NCBI GenBank assembly: GCA_026120035.1
Contig: JALRME010000001.1
Span: 943,909-1,007,908 of the forward strand
DNA length: 64,000 nt
Direction: 5' to 3'
DNA from: Coleophoma eucalyptorum
Taxonomy: Eukaryota > Ascomycota > Leotiomycetes > Helotiales > Dermateaceae
This document shows positions 12,663 through 25,487 of the stretch, piece by piece (position 1 is the stretch's first letter; each line of letters begins with the position of its first letter). The notes beneath the pieces are model-generated. The model was not told the origin of the DNA. It searched no databases and was given only the letters and a program-made list of their open reading frames with translations. The position numbers and the translations under genes are program-made.

Positions 12663-13704
12663 ATGGCAGCCGTGGATACCCAACCCGCACCTGCAGATCC
12701 TACACCTGCTTTGCCGGACTATGTCCTGGATCCGAATGCTGTTCTGGGGGATGACTCGGCCACTTGGCGATATAAACGAGCTCCTGACTATACCAACACC
12801 AGAAAAGTGTATGAATCAAGTAGGTCCCTCTCTCCAGCTTTTGTATTGCAGTTATGTGCAGTTTCTTTGCTTCCGCTTCATTTGATACCCGTAGTTGACC
12901 CATGCTTAGCTCGGAAGATGAACCACCAAGCTGGTAGCCTTGCCAACCTTGTTGAGAATCTTGTCAAGAATTGGGAAGTTGAAGCAAGCTTCAAGACTGA
13001 CATCAATGATTGGCGAACCATCGATAAGCCTAATTACACTTTCTCTATTAATGGAGGACGTCCACAATCAGCCGAGGAAATGGTCAAGGTCGGAACATAC
13101 AATGCAGTCATTGCTGCCAACCAGTACTATAGCCCTGAACACTCGGACTTCAATTCGAGCCACAAGACCTTCAAGCGTATGATGCCGACATTTGCTTGGG
13201 AAGTTTTGGAAGTCTACAGCGGTCCTCCACAAGTCGCATTTAGATGGCGTCATTGGGGTGTCATGAAGAATGACTACGTTGGCTTCAACGAGTATGTGCT
13301 TCTCTCTACAAAAGGACCACTTCAAGCTAATGAATGATTCTCTTCGCAGCGTTGGTGAGAAAGTTACAGCCAAAGCCCATGGCGGCTACATCGATATTCA
13401 AGGCGTCACAGTAGCTAAGGTTAACGACAAGCTTCAACTACAATCCGTGGAGACCTGGTTCGATCCGTTGGAAATGTTCCGTCAAATTGCACCAGAGGGT
13501 GTGGTCAAGAAAGAAGTTGTGCCTCTCAGTGCAGGAGCCGACATTACCATCAGACTGCATGGAGATGGTGAGGAGAAGACAGTCCAGGTTGAAAGTAGCG
13601 ATGTGAAAACTGCTCCAGCCCACAGCAAAGAGACAACCATGACACATGAGGAGATGAGCAAGGTTTCACCTGCAGAGTGTCCCTTTTTGATGAACAAGGA
13701 ATAG
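12663..13704 (+). CDS. SnoaL-like 'pathogen-related' protein homologue
   Basis: Three exons: 12663-12819, 12910-13291 and 13350-13704. They encode 297 aa across introns of 90 and 58 nt. The ATG at 12663 follows an in-frame GTG at 12654, which is not used. The layout matches the plant 'pathogen-related protein' family described from barley: an N-terminal TWRYKRAPDYTNTRKVYE block, a kinked helix with LVKNWEVEASFK, a Gly/Asn-rich YTFSINGGRP, then FAWEVLEVYSGPPQVAFRWRHWG and a final CPFLMNKE resembling the plant terminal Cys-Pro motif. The fold is expected to be an NTF2/SnoaL-like alpha+beta barrel; no catalytic residues are certain. The biochemical function of this family is not established, and the plant name does not imply a defence role here. 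The gene faces the GNAT gene tail to tail with 77 bp between stop codons. Confidence 0.85.
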
Positions 13705-13781
13705 AGCAGCGCTGGGGTATTAACCAGTTAGATATTTTCGTATATTTTAGCCTTTGAGTACTTCAGCGCCAATATATTTCT

Positions 13782-14478
13782 TTACACAACTACTTTGCAT
13801 GGTTTCAACATACCAACCATCTTTGTTATTCCTTCTCCACCAAATTGTGACAAGTCAATCTCAACCGTATCTCTGTCCCCAAATCCAGCCTTTTGGTATA
13901 ATCTATACCCTCGCGGTGTGCTTTGTAACCAAGTTTGTAGGCCCGCCTCCTCAGCCTTTGCCAGCCCCTCTTGCATTAAGAGCGACCCAATACCCTGTCC
14001 CTGCAACCCCGGTAGAACGGCCAAAACCTGCAAGACTTACAACGGCACTTTGGTCCTATTCTCTCCCAAAAGCAATTCAATCTCGTGACTCACAAGCGTA
14101 CTTGGTCTCATTCACATACCGGTTCCTCATCCTGGATGAGTTACCTAAGACGTAGTTTGCGCACGCCAGACTATTCGCAATATCCCATTCCTCCAAGTCC
14201 TTCCACTCTTCCAAGGGCTTCGGCTGCTTGTCAAAGAAATGCCACTGTGCAAACCCCAGCATCTTGCTGTCTACCACGGCTTTCATGACATAGTTTGTCG
14301 GGCTCGTCTCTATTGCCTTCACATAGTGCGCCGAGCGATTCTTGAGCCTTTCATCGCTAGGGGCCACAAACATGATCTGGCTGAGAGGCTCTGAGAAGGC
14401 TGCTGCTTCAACTACTGCTAGTTCGGGGCCATCTGCTGACTCGGCATGAACAAGCTGGATAGCAAGTTTTGAGGTCAT
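13782..14478 (-). CDS. GNAT-family N-acetyltransferase
   Basis: Two exons, 14478-14094 and 14035-13782, encode 212 aa. The 58-nt intron (donor GTGAGT, acceptor AAG) is chosen because it gives NETKYAFLQVLAVLPG and keeps the beta-4 strand of the GNAT fold intact. The acetyl-CoA motif GLQGQGIGSLL follows at once, then GLQTWLQSTPRGYRLYQKAGF, typical of the C-terminal half. The N-terminal part has the usual weakly conserved helices with FAQWHFFDK at the beta-3 strand. The enzyme should transfer acetyl from acetyl-CoA to an amine. The substrate cannot be told; many fungal members of this type are uncharacterised. No targeting signal is seen, so it is probably cytosolic. Confidence 0.86.
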
Positions 14479-17400
14479 TGAGAAATGATCCTTGTCGTAT
14501 TTGGATTACTTGCAGAGTAGAACGGAACCGTTGAAAGAAACCCTATCCTGTCTCACCTTGAAGAAAGTTTATATATACAAATAATTGGTCGCTTCATTCG
14601 GCTGACATCTGGACACCTTCCCCAATCGATTTGCGGGTGCGTCCGAACAGGGAGTCCGCACCATGGTTCTGGCCCGGGGTGAGCACTAAAACGAGTATAT
14701 TACGTGAGGACTGCCAGATGGGGGACCCCAGTAAGCGCCCAGCAACGAACCGATTTTAAAGTACAACGAATCAACTTGAGTGTAATCCTTTTCTTTTGCT
14801 GCCCGGGCGATCAGGGCTTGCATTGCGATTTATGGTTATCTGAAGGTCAAACTACGTCCACCTATATCTACTCCTTCGATAGAGCGATTATCACCTTTGA
14901 ACATCCATCCCTTCTCTCAACTCCATACTCCATTCCGTCTTAAGAGGTCGAATAGAGAATTATTGGCTTTATGCTGCACGGATTTGTCGTTCTTTTTTTC
15001 TTCTTTTGGAACTCCGATCACGGTCTGTCCATGATGAAGTTTAACCTTATCGTCCCATGCTGTGCTTATCCTGCAATCATATCATAATCCTACGTAAGCC
15101 TCGCAAACCGCTGATGCTTTCCGAAGGGTTATGCTGAGGTGGTCTCATAGATAAGACAGAAACAGTAACGTCAACAAAATGACATCTTGTCTCAATACCC
15201 ATTACTGCAAAAGACAACGTCACCAAGGAGATCGCCAAATGGGAACAGAGGTAAATGATCCTCAGCCGACATAACACAGCACCCATTAGAAAAAGAAATT
15301 TGGCTTTAGAAGAGGCTATTTAATGGAATATTGAAGCCTCCAGGGCAGAGGATATATTTAGGTATCAATGAAGTACAAAGGACCAAAAAAGAAGGAAGAC
15401 AAATGTGTGGCGACTTTGAGAGGATCCAAAGTTCCAAAGTAGCATTAATCGATGTAAAACGACGCAATATCTTCTCTGGAGGCGGTACCCGTCTTCAGCA
15501 ATTTAATTGACGGTAAGCTCCCTGTCTGAAGAAGAGGGGAAGAGGGGGGCGGGGAATTGGGAAACCGGGGAGGGTGGAGAGAGATCCGTCGAAGAAAGGT
15601 ATGTGAAATCACCCATCAGTGATTAGTGATGAACTATTTCATTACTAATAACCAAAGTTGCGAGTTTGTATGTTGCATATCGTATGGAAAGTCAATTCAG
15701 TGTCAATGCCCTCGCTCCCCCCCTTTTCAACGGGTTATGGTCCTGAATGAACCTGCATTACCCTCACTAAGCTGCGTAAGCCTTTTGATCGCATACGCAA
15801 GAGAGCATAAGCCTTCAGCATGACTGCAGTTTCTGCGGGGACATGTGGGAGTTGCAAGCAAGGAGTACAGGATCATCTGATTTCTTCTCGGGCTATGAAA
15901 CCCCAAAAGCTGCACGAAGCTTTTGCCGTTTTCTTTGTTTTGCTTCTTCCAATCCTCCAGCTATGTGTCACCTAAAATAGTAATATTCGAGCGTCGAAAT
16001 TTAAAGCTTACAGACAGGCCTTTGCAAAATATCTTTTGCTTGGTCGGGCATGTGAGTGCAGAAAAATGCACCATACCAGTAATGTGGTCCACTCTTGTTA
16101 CACTGAACTAGTTATTTTTAAATATTCTTTTAAAAGAAAACGAAAAGCCCTTTTTTTTATCGTAAGAAATTAGTAGGTAATGGTGCTTCGTAGCCTCCTA
16201 TTTGCTCTTTGAAGCTCCGAAAATCCATGGGTCGCTTAAAATCCAAATATATATTTTGGGTAGATCTCAGTGCGTGAAGACTAGATCGGTTTGGTTTCCG
16301 TTGCTCTTCTAAGCAAGCAATTGAGGAGATTTCGCGGCCACTCTAAATTTATATACATTTTGAACCCAGTCTTCTGCTCGTGATTCGATGAAATTATGGA
16401 TTCTTAATAGCCAAAGTATGTGTTGATAGCTGCTGATTATTTTTCTCCACCAGCTTTTTCATATTTGTAATAGGTACCTCGACATACGACCAACTTCTGA
16501 CTCAGCCCGTAATCATCAAAATACACTACAGCAAGAGTATATAATGACTTTCTAATACTATTTAGAGCTACCCATCAGTAAATACAAAAAGTCACTTCTC
16601 AGTAGTGTTGTCAATGCACCTTCTTTGTCTTTTTCCAATTCCGAAATCGGATCACTTGAGAGTAACAATATGACGCATCGACAATGCCTTACTATGAAGA
16701 GTCCAGGTAGAAGTAGTATCTAGGTATAATACTCAAGCAGCTGACACCAGGCGGATATACAAACTTAGCGACGAGTATTGATGAAGGTAGAAGTTAGCCG
16801 ACGAAGCAGAAATAACACCCTTGCAAATCAACTGAGGGCCTTTTGCTATAGAGATTGACCTATAGATATCTAGGTTAATGTGAGGTAAAATAATCCTAAA
16901 AGCACTCTCTAATTCACTACTCTAATCTGGCACGTTGAACAAATCTGGGTTTGCGGAAGTGATGATAATTTCTACTTCTTCCTAGCACGCGTATCACTTC
17001 ACCAAACTCTATAGTTTCAAGCTGCATAACCCATCCGAGGATCCTCTTCCCATGGAGATTCACTCAGGTCCATTCTACGGGAGCTCTGAGCCCATCCAAT
17101 AGTCATTCAACAACATCAGGTTGGCATTTCTCATCACTTCTGAGTCGACAGGCTGAGTACCGGTGTGAATGATTTACTTTCACGCGCAGCTCTCTCAAAC
17201 AGTTCACAATATCGGTAAGCCAAGCAGTTTGAGAAAAGAATCTAAGGGGGATTGTCATGTGTTTCGCTTCTACAACACTCAACTGGCAGCAACTCACATC
17301 GACTGGGCCAACTAGGTCAACACATTTCATCACAACCCGGTTTGCACATCTCGAATCCTTTTCGTCTTCACCTCAATCCTTTCATATTAAATCAACCCCG

Positions 17401-20015
17401 AATCCAGCCATAGATAAACAGCTCTGACAACCAACACTTTGAACCATTTCTTTTGCGGCGAAGTTGGTTTTCACTGCTAGTCGTATCACAACCTCGATAT
17501 TTACAGCTGTGCCAACACGACAGGGGGTCCGCATACTCTCCCGCATCAGCATTGATGTTGAGAGATGGTAGGATTCTCACTGTTGCACTCGTGAAAATAT
17601 CCTTGCTCCAATGGAGAAACGCAAGCAGAATGCAAGACTACTTGCAGCCCTATTGCAATGCAAGTGCAGTGTAAGTATGTTGGACGATCCGATGTTCTCC
17701 ACATCTGATACCGTTACTTTGGAAGAAAGACACTGCAGGTGCTGAGGCCTTTTTCCCCACAAATATTGTGTGCGTGCATGCTTCCAAAGACCTCTATCAT
17801 AAACTTCAGCTTTTCACATCTCAAGTTCCGGAAAGTCTTCCGCGCTGCTATTAGATAGTTGCCATGGAAGAAGATAAGATCAAAATAAGAACCACCTTTC
17901 ATAAGAGCAAGTCCAGATACTGTTGATGGGTCTCCCACCCAACAATAAAATCAGCCCAAAGAAGTGAAAATAGCCACGGACAATGCCCGAATCTTGAACT
18001 CAAGACATGGGTCTCTTCTGTAGCCTCCCGCATTCATTCCTATTCTCTTTCGCCCGGATATGAATCCCGCCACCTCATTAAATTAGAAAACTCTAAGCGT
18101 ATCTAGGGAAAGGGACACGGAAACATCAAATAGATCAGCTGCCCAATATTCAACCCCCACCCCGGGTCCCCGAAGAATGAGGGATAGCAAAGAGAAATGC
18201 GGGAGTACTTGGTCCAAGAAACTAGGAAGGCATTGCAAGATGATCCGCGAAACGAAAGATTGATTAATAATGCGGCTCGAATCCCTATTTCAGGGTTCTG
18301 GGTGCCACTAGCTGCCAAAATGAGGAACTTGCGCGTTAAGAATGCAAAGCATTCTTGCCCAGTCCGCGGAGTAGGATTCGGCGAGCCTGGCCCGAATAAA
18401 TGTATGGAAAATGATACCTTCCAAAGTCAATGGGAGGAGCCGTTGGATCATTTTGTAGATAGATTACGATGACACATATCACCACAGATTGAGAGGAAGG
18501 GAAGGACACGGAAGGGATGGGATGGGTGATTGTTGTACAACCAAGGCACGTCTGAGAGACTTGCAAGAGCCCAAACGTGAGGGCGGTGATTAGCAATGCT
18601 TGGTGTGATGTTAGTAATAGTTCTATAACACCTTTATTTCAGTCATTTCTCAAGACATGTTGCTGTTGAAAAGTTTATCCTCCACGCACGTCGTTAGTAG
18701 CACGTGATGTGATGTTGTAGTCCTGGTTCGGCGGGCAAGCGGGCAAGCAGGCAAGCCAGCAGCCCTTGCCTCAGTACTAATGAACGCAGAAGTTCAAGTC
18801 TATACTATGCACGCAGATTATGTGGGTCTAAAAGACAGATATAGTGACCTCCAGTAGGCAAGTATCAACTCATTTTCTCTTAGGCGTCGACATATTTACA
18901 TTGAGAAATCACTGAACCACACAGAAAATTGGTCTTCCAAGTCCAAATTTGCGCGTAAACAAGTACCCTATACCCATACGTGTTGGCTGTGTGTACCTAT
19001 TACTGTTTTATTATTATGAACGCAGCTTCCAAGGTTAAACTATTACAACCTTGTTCTTGAAGCTCGAAACATGTCTATTTGACTTCGGGGTGTTACGCAA
19101 GAACCCTCCACTAAGCCATTTTAATAACGTCTTTGCATACCAGGAACTCTGACCGCATATGGAAGAAGCTTGAATACTTCGACTTTGTAGTCTTCATTTG
19201 ATATGCTTTTCCACATTGGAATTGCGTCGGTAGTTCGAAAGAAGAAGAGGAAGAAGAACTCTCTTAGAACCTTCGATTGGGAAAAAACTTTATAACCGAT
19301 CGCGTTCCCATCCCACACTTATGACCAAAGAAATGTTTGCGGCCCTATCAATAACAAGATAGAGTTTAACGTCCTATATCAAACTTCGTTGGCTTTTTTG
19401 TATACTCCTTCCTAGGATAGGTATAAAGTAAACAATATCTGTAGCTAGCACAAATCCAATAAGGAACTCGTATCTGACAAAGCCAAGTATTGAGGTGAAC
19501 AAACTGCAAGGGGAATGCGTAGGAAAATTGGTCTCGAACACCAGTTCCAAGAGTGGCAACGAGGGGTGACTATGAGGCGCTGTCAGTCGAATTAACTTCG
19601 GTCAGCAATCTGAAAAACGTGGAGGCCAACCCCACTCAGAGCCAAGTATGTGATCGATGAGATGCATCAAGCCTACAAATCGAGACCAGCTGTCAAAAAG
19701 GTGCATGCAGCACAATTTTGTAACCCCAACCCCCATCACGATACCACAAAGCTATCTCTGAAGAAAGGAGCTGAATCCATACATTCGATAGTGGCCTTTA
19801 CAGCTCCGTGCTTTTGAGCTTCCCATTGAGATAAGGTATCCACTATCACATGTGCCTCTAGGATCAAGCAGGACAGTATGCCCAAATCTTGAAAAAAAGA
19901 AAGTAACTTCTGCTAAGAACAGCACGGCGTGACTGCATGTCACACATAGGAGAAGTATTCTTCAGTGACTACAGACTGATATGGTATGTTCGTCCAATCT
20001 CACATTAAACGCTGA

Positions 20016-22408
20016 TCAAAAACGGCCCGGAAAACCTCCCTGTAGGACTGTGATTGTGCGAGTGGCAAGGCATTGAAAGCCGGTACGAAGAATGAGTATA
20101 TGTGCCACAAGGATGTTTAAAAGTGCATCGGGAAAGTTGAAGTTATATTCCGTTAAATATTGCAGCACAAGGCCGAGCACCATGTATGCCATCGAGAGAT
20201 CGTTATTTGACAGGTGGCTGCAGTAGTCGAGTACAGACAGCACCGTGCCGTCTTCCACTGGAAATCTTGTGAGGCTGAACCAATGCATCAGAAATGTTTG
20301 GTAATATAAATGCCAGCCCATGCACCCCTCAAGCTCTTCGTCATCTGGTGATAGCTTCCATGATGGCAAACCCCTAAACTGACCTGTCGTTTTTGGATAA
20401 CCTGGCTCATGCATTGTCTGGGGTGCGTGCCTCGCGGGTATGGGCGGATTGTCGATCCGCGAGTATACGAATCGGATTGTGGTGCGGTTCTAGAGCCAGA
20501 TGAGGGGGGTTTTGGAATTCTTCTCGGCGACCAAAGCTGCCTTTATTGAAGGCAGAACAACAATGAAGCTCTGGTACCGATTTAAGACGCCGAGGCCTTG
20601 CATTCTGTAAGCTGGCCACCGTTGAGTAGAGCTCTTAGTTGAAGCAAAACTCCTGGCTGAGAGGTCTTTCAAGTCTTGGAGGGATGTATATTCAGCAGCC
20701 CAGCCCAGCTCTTGGCGGGAGCTTGGGCCTTATTGAGGCTGGTGTTGCAAATTTATCAACAACTCCAGATCTGGCTCGAACGTATCTAGAACCAGAAGCA
20801 GTACCCGCAAAAGTGACAAGGCTGTGACGCGCCCCTCCGAGAGGGTGTGCGAGCAAGTGCAGGTAGTGTGGGCTTGAGTTCCCTGTTGTCCAACCATGGT
20901 GCAGAAGCCACCGGTTTCTGATAACGGAGTCCACGCATCGGGACGGCGAAGATCGCATCCGGGAACTCGGCTTAATGGATTGGATTCAAAATGACAATGT
21001 TGTTTTTCCCTCAGCCGGATCAGTTCCTGAATACTGATGGTATTGCAACGCGGTCTCGGAGATTGATATCCGCGCAACGTCGTCGAGAAAAAGGCATACA
21101 TGAGTCTGTTGTGCGGCATCTATTATGACTTATGAGTGGAACGCGGAATTGGAGACGGGATATATTCCCTTAATAAGGACATTCTCAATAGGTGCGCTAG
21201 TCTCGAGCCAAGAACGGAATTCAGGATGCTGGACTTGTCAGAAATAGCGGATAAGGCCGCTGAGAGTTGTACTCCCGGTATCTAGAAAGACCCGGTTACG
21301 TTTCTGTAGCGAACGATTGCCTAGACACATCGGAACAAACAGCATGCAGCTGCAAGTATTGAAGATATACTTGCTATTGGCCAATTTGTATCGATGGCGT
21401 GCAGCTCGCCCCAGCAGGGGCATGGGATTTGCTGGCGAGAAGGTATGCTTGACACTGCATGGCAGCTCTCGGTTATGGTTGTTGCATGGGTATATGTGCA
21501 TCTAGGATGCACGCCCCTTGTAACGAAAGCGAAGCAGGATTGATACGGTGGCAGAAGTTGATTTACTATGGGCCATACCACACCGTCGGTGTAATAGAGG
21601 TGTGGCTGGTGGGTTGCGAATTGGAGAAGGCTGAGGACGTCTTATCGCTTAGCCACTTGCAGCACAATAAGCAACCGCTGATGTTCCTGTACTGTGTGTG
21701 GTGGTCATGACGTGACCGAAGACTTCGTCCACAGTAGCAAAACATGTCGATTCGTCGGTACCGTCAGTATCCACTCATCATCCTGATAAGAATATGCTGT
21801 CTGGACCGTGTTGATTACAGTCCCATCGCGTGAGCAGTCTCCTGCGATGGTAATAGATCGTCGAGCCAGCCAAGCGTTCAACGTCACAAAGGCATAATGT
21901 AACCTGCCCAGCAAACGTCTATTGACCATCTGTTGGGAGAGCTTCTGATTTATTTCGTAATTTCATCGGGAGGCTGACCCAGTTACCACATCTGGCCAGC
22001 GATTTTGCAGAGATTTTACGGACTGAGCAGATGTTACTATGCTCCATGACGTCCAAATACTGCAGATTACACTTCGGTTTGCTGTTTAATTCTACCCACC
22101 TTTGCATACAGTATAACTCAGAAGTATCCACTAATTCCCCGAAATCTTTCTTTCCACCAGCGGCTACAGACCAGGGAGACTCACTAGAGAAATGATGAAG
22201 CAGTATCGGTGGGTCTTATTCTTATGTCAGTATCTCCCTGATGCTGCACGCGGCAACGGGGAGAACAGGAAGTCGTATCATGGTGGGGATGGCGTTCGTC
22301 CGCACCCCCATGAAGGGAGCTGGACTGAAAGTATGGTACTCCAAACTTCCCCACAGTGGGTATCATCAACCTTGTGAGCCTGCATGCGAGGAGTGCCTTG
22401 AAGACCAA
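20016..22408 (-). pseudogene. Possible decayed or intron-rich gene, unrecognised
   Basis: Several minus-strand ORFs follow one another: 22184-22408, 21919-22131, 21705-21929, 20730-21119 and 20016-20414. The last is 132 aa from a true ATG and has a protein-like composition, with a hydrophobic segment around LGLVLQYLTEYNFNFPDALL. Two of the ORFs overlap in different frames near 21925. I could not chain them through plausible introns and recognise no domain. They may be remnants of one gene, separate small genes, or chance. Base composition is higher in GC than the flanking AT-rich stretch, which is the main reason for listing them. Confidence 0.2.
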
Positions 22409-25054
22409 GCGTGATCAGCGTGGCCGAGGTGATAGAATCACCTACCGTTCAGCAACGGTAATTCAGAAGATGATTAGTGCCCCCGAAATCAATAAAGTAG
22501 CAGCTTCAGGGACCCTGAATTCGCAAATTGTTTCGGACAGGTACAAGGGCCTACAGGAAGCCAAATTTCAGTCTAAGTTTCGGTAGCGTAACCACGAAAA
22601 CGCAATAAATAGCTTCTGCAATGGCTCTAAGACGGCGGCTGCAGTCCATAGGAGCCTCACAGAGCTCAGGGTTCTCCTGAAGCTCCGTCTTGACTAGGCG
22701 CCTGGTCCAATATGCCAGTTCCTATTGATGGAGGGATTGTTGCAGACATGCAGTGGTGGACTTGTGCATTACTGCTGTGGGACCGAATACAAGAACAAAC
22801 ATTTAAGGCCACCAGTGTCAAAACGAAGCGAAGTATTCAAAAGGAATCTTTGTGAGAAAGGCAGCTCAAAATGGTCTGGAGAAACACTAATGAGAGTGAT
22901 AATCTCCTACCAGTAGAACATCTTATCCTCTTTCCAACCTCTTTGGAACTCGAGTTGAATTGAAGAGACCGCAAGCAAGAGAAGCGCCGAAAAAACATGG
23001 GTTCTCATGCCGGATGTCCTAATGCGTTCATTCAACTTAATCCTAAAGATAGTTAACTGCTTTCAAGCAAGATTACCCGCCCGTCCCATGTAGCACCGGC
23101 TGTGCAGTACAATCCAATCCAATACTTGATGACTCAAATCTTGCCCTTCATGAGTTATTACAGGCATTGCCATAGACCGTATTAACTTTCTTTCATATGT
23201 ATTCGAAGATTCTATCATTCCAAGGAGCGGGCTAGGGTTCAAGCTGAGCAGAAATGGACTGGTTAAGGGAGCCTAGTTATGAAGACCATTGTCCTGTGTC
23301 AACTGTGCTAAGTATCCATCGTGCTGAACCTTTTGGAATTCCCCGAATATTTAAGACATCTCAGGGAAAGTACCTTTGAAAAGGCTCGCTACTTATGTGA
23401 CTTGAAACCCAATGGAGCATCGTTCAAACTCTCGCATTTTCGTCTGACCCGACACCGTCGTCAAATCACGCACGTTTCGGTCGTCTCACCCCCACACTCG
23501 ACTAATTAGGGAAAGTCAAGGCGTATGAGACGTAAAGAACGAAGGGAGGGGTGCATGGGGGCATCAACGAAGGTCTTGGTTTGTGAAGTGTAGAAGCCGC
23601 ACAATCGTAGCTTAGGACTCGGTGCTCGGTTGTGTTCTTGTAAAGCGACTAAGCCAAGATTATAAGCCACAGCCAGCCAGGTCTGTGGATCGCAGCTCTT
23701 GTTGCAGGGTTGTGTCCCTTGTCGTTGGTGTGCAATAATCAACAGCATTGTGCTGTAGTCAATTGCAGAGTCGAGGATGGAAGTCGCTTCCGATCCACTC
23801 CAATAAAGGCTTGGAGTATATTATCAAAGGCGGTCCAGAAATATTTTGCGCCCTGTTGGGAGGACGGCTGGGTGCTGCTGTTTTCCATGGCGGTCTTCGT
23901 GTTTTTGCTTGGTAACAGCTTTTCATGCATAACCGTCGAACAGTGAGTGGCTTTGCTTGCGGAGTTGTCTGTGGGGTCCTCGTCTACCCTCGCATGGCAG
24001 GGCCTTCGCCTCCAGAGAGGGGCTTTGTTGCAGAAACGAGTGCAGCGACAGCAGAACAGGTGGTGGTGGTAGCACAGACAACGCGAGCAGTGAGATCAAA
24101 TGGGCTCTCGTGCGTGTCAGTTATGCTCTAGACTTGGACGCATCGTGCCTATCACAAAGCACGCAAAGTCTCATTCCATCCTACAGGCTTTCGCTTTACT
24201 CCAGACTCCACACTGGTTTTGAAGGTAGGGCATGCCTCCGCATCCCTCGAAAGTCAGAGGCTGCTAGCAGGCTCGTTTGGTATGGGGGTTCGATAAGCAA
24301 GTCGATCATTCAGGGCGAGTTGACCTATCAAACTTTTGATCGTCGGATGCATCTGGAATCGTAGGAAATTCCAATTGGCGTCGTCAAGTATGCAGACGAG
24401 CGGTGGAGGCAGCGGAGGGAGAGTGCTACTGTAACTGTAGGGTTGCACAGTTGCAGCGCCTGGGCAACAAGAGTCAAGGGAAGGGGCATATTGAAAAGAT
24501 AACGTGGAGGGACGGTCTGGGTAAGAGAAAAGGGAAGGACCGGCGGATGGGGTGGATGATTGATCGATTGTTCCGTATGCGAGGAATGCCTACGACAATG
24601 GGGGGAGAAATGTCGCCTTCGTGCTGTTGATTGATGGAGTGCTTCCTGGTTGCCGCTATGCTGCAGTGCGCTGCAGCGTACTGCACTGCAAATCAAATCT
24701 ACCCATCTACCTTGCCCTTCCCTGTCCACTCTGCCATGATACAGAGTTTGGCCTAGATTCCCCGAGTGCGTGCATTCTTGCCCCAGGATCTTGAACTTTG
24801 GCGTGTCTTGTCTGACTGGAAGTGGGAAATGCAAATGCAAACTACCACTACCCCAACCAGCTCGGCCCACTACGTCTTCTGCTATCTCCACGGCCTCCGC
24901 GCATTGGCTCGGCACTACTTTTTGCCCTCCATCTCCTCCTCTCCTCCTCGTCCCGTCCAGTCCAGCCAAGAAAAGGAAGGACCTATCCTCCTTACTAGCC
25001 CACCCTTCCCCTCTGCCACTACAACACTCCATGGCTCATTAAACGGATCTCTAC

Positions 25055-25089
25055 TCACCTCACCTTACCTCACCTTACCTCACCTTACC
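25055..25089. repeat. CTCACCTTAC tandem repeat
   Basis: About three and a half copies of a 10-bp unit lie 0.4 kb upstream of the REG1-like start codon, within pyrimidine-rich DNA likely to be leader or promoter. Confidence 0.85.
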
Positions 25090-25487
25090 CCAGAGTCTTT
25101 GATCTTCATATATCTTCAGTTGTCGCCATTGTCCAGACGATCCGAAGGATTTTGTCCACTTGACTCTAGACTTGCCTCGGCCGACCAGCCGCCTGTCACC
25201 GCCTCGCACGCATTGCATTGCACCCAATTTGGCCTTCCTTGTCCATTTTCCTTCCTCTTTCCAAACCCCCTTCTACGCCACGACCCGAACGATTGACAAC
25301 AGCGAGTATGTATTGAACATCGGCCACAGAGCAATCATACAGCGCCGCGAGCGAAAATAGGAACCGGTCCTACATCATTTGTTGGTCATAGGAGGAAAGA
25401 ATTCTTCGCGAGAAGTGTTCGGGTTTCGCTCACCTCGAATCGCGCACTTTGCCAGCCGCACAACCACTCAATTTTGCCTCTGCCAGA

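Larger units (their letters stand above)
14479..25487. other. Gene desert of 11 kb
   Basis: No gene can be supported. The first half (about 15-19.5 kb) is AT-rich with only short ORFs. A cluster of minus-strand ORFs at 20.0-22.4 kb may be a decayed gene and is listed separately. A small G/C-rich tandem (GCGGGCAA-like units) sits near 18730. The last 1.2 kb is pyrimidine-rich and probably holds the promoter and 5' leader of the REG1-like gene, with a CTCACCTTAC tandem at 25055. No tRNA-like A/B box pair and no transposase or reverse transcriptase motif was seen. Confidence 0.5.

Noticed and set aside
18270..18300. tRNA B-box-like GGCTCGAATCCC
   Set aside because: No matching A box, acceptor stem or anticodon loop could be drawn around it.
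24328..25032. 234-codon minus-strand ORF with an ATG, antisense to the REG1-like leader
   Set aside because: Composition is biased by the pyrimidine-rich leader on the other strand, there is no domain, and the tandem repeats nearby inflate open frames.
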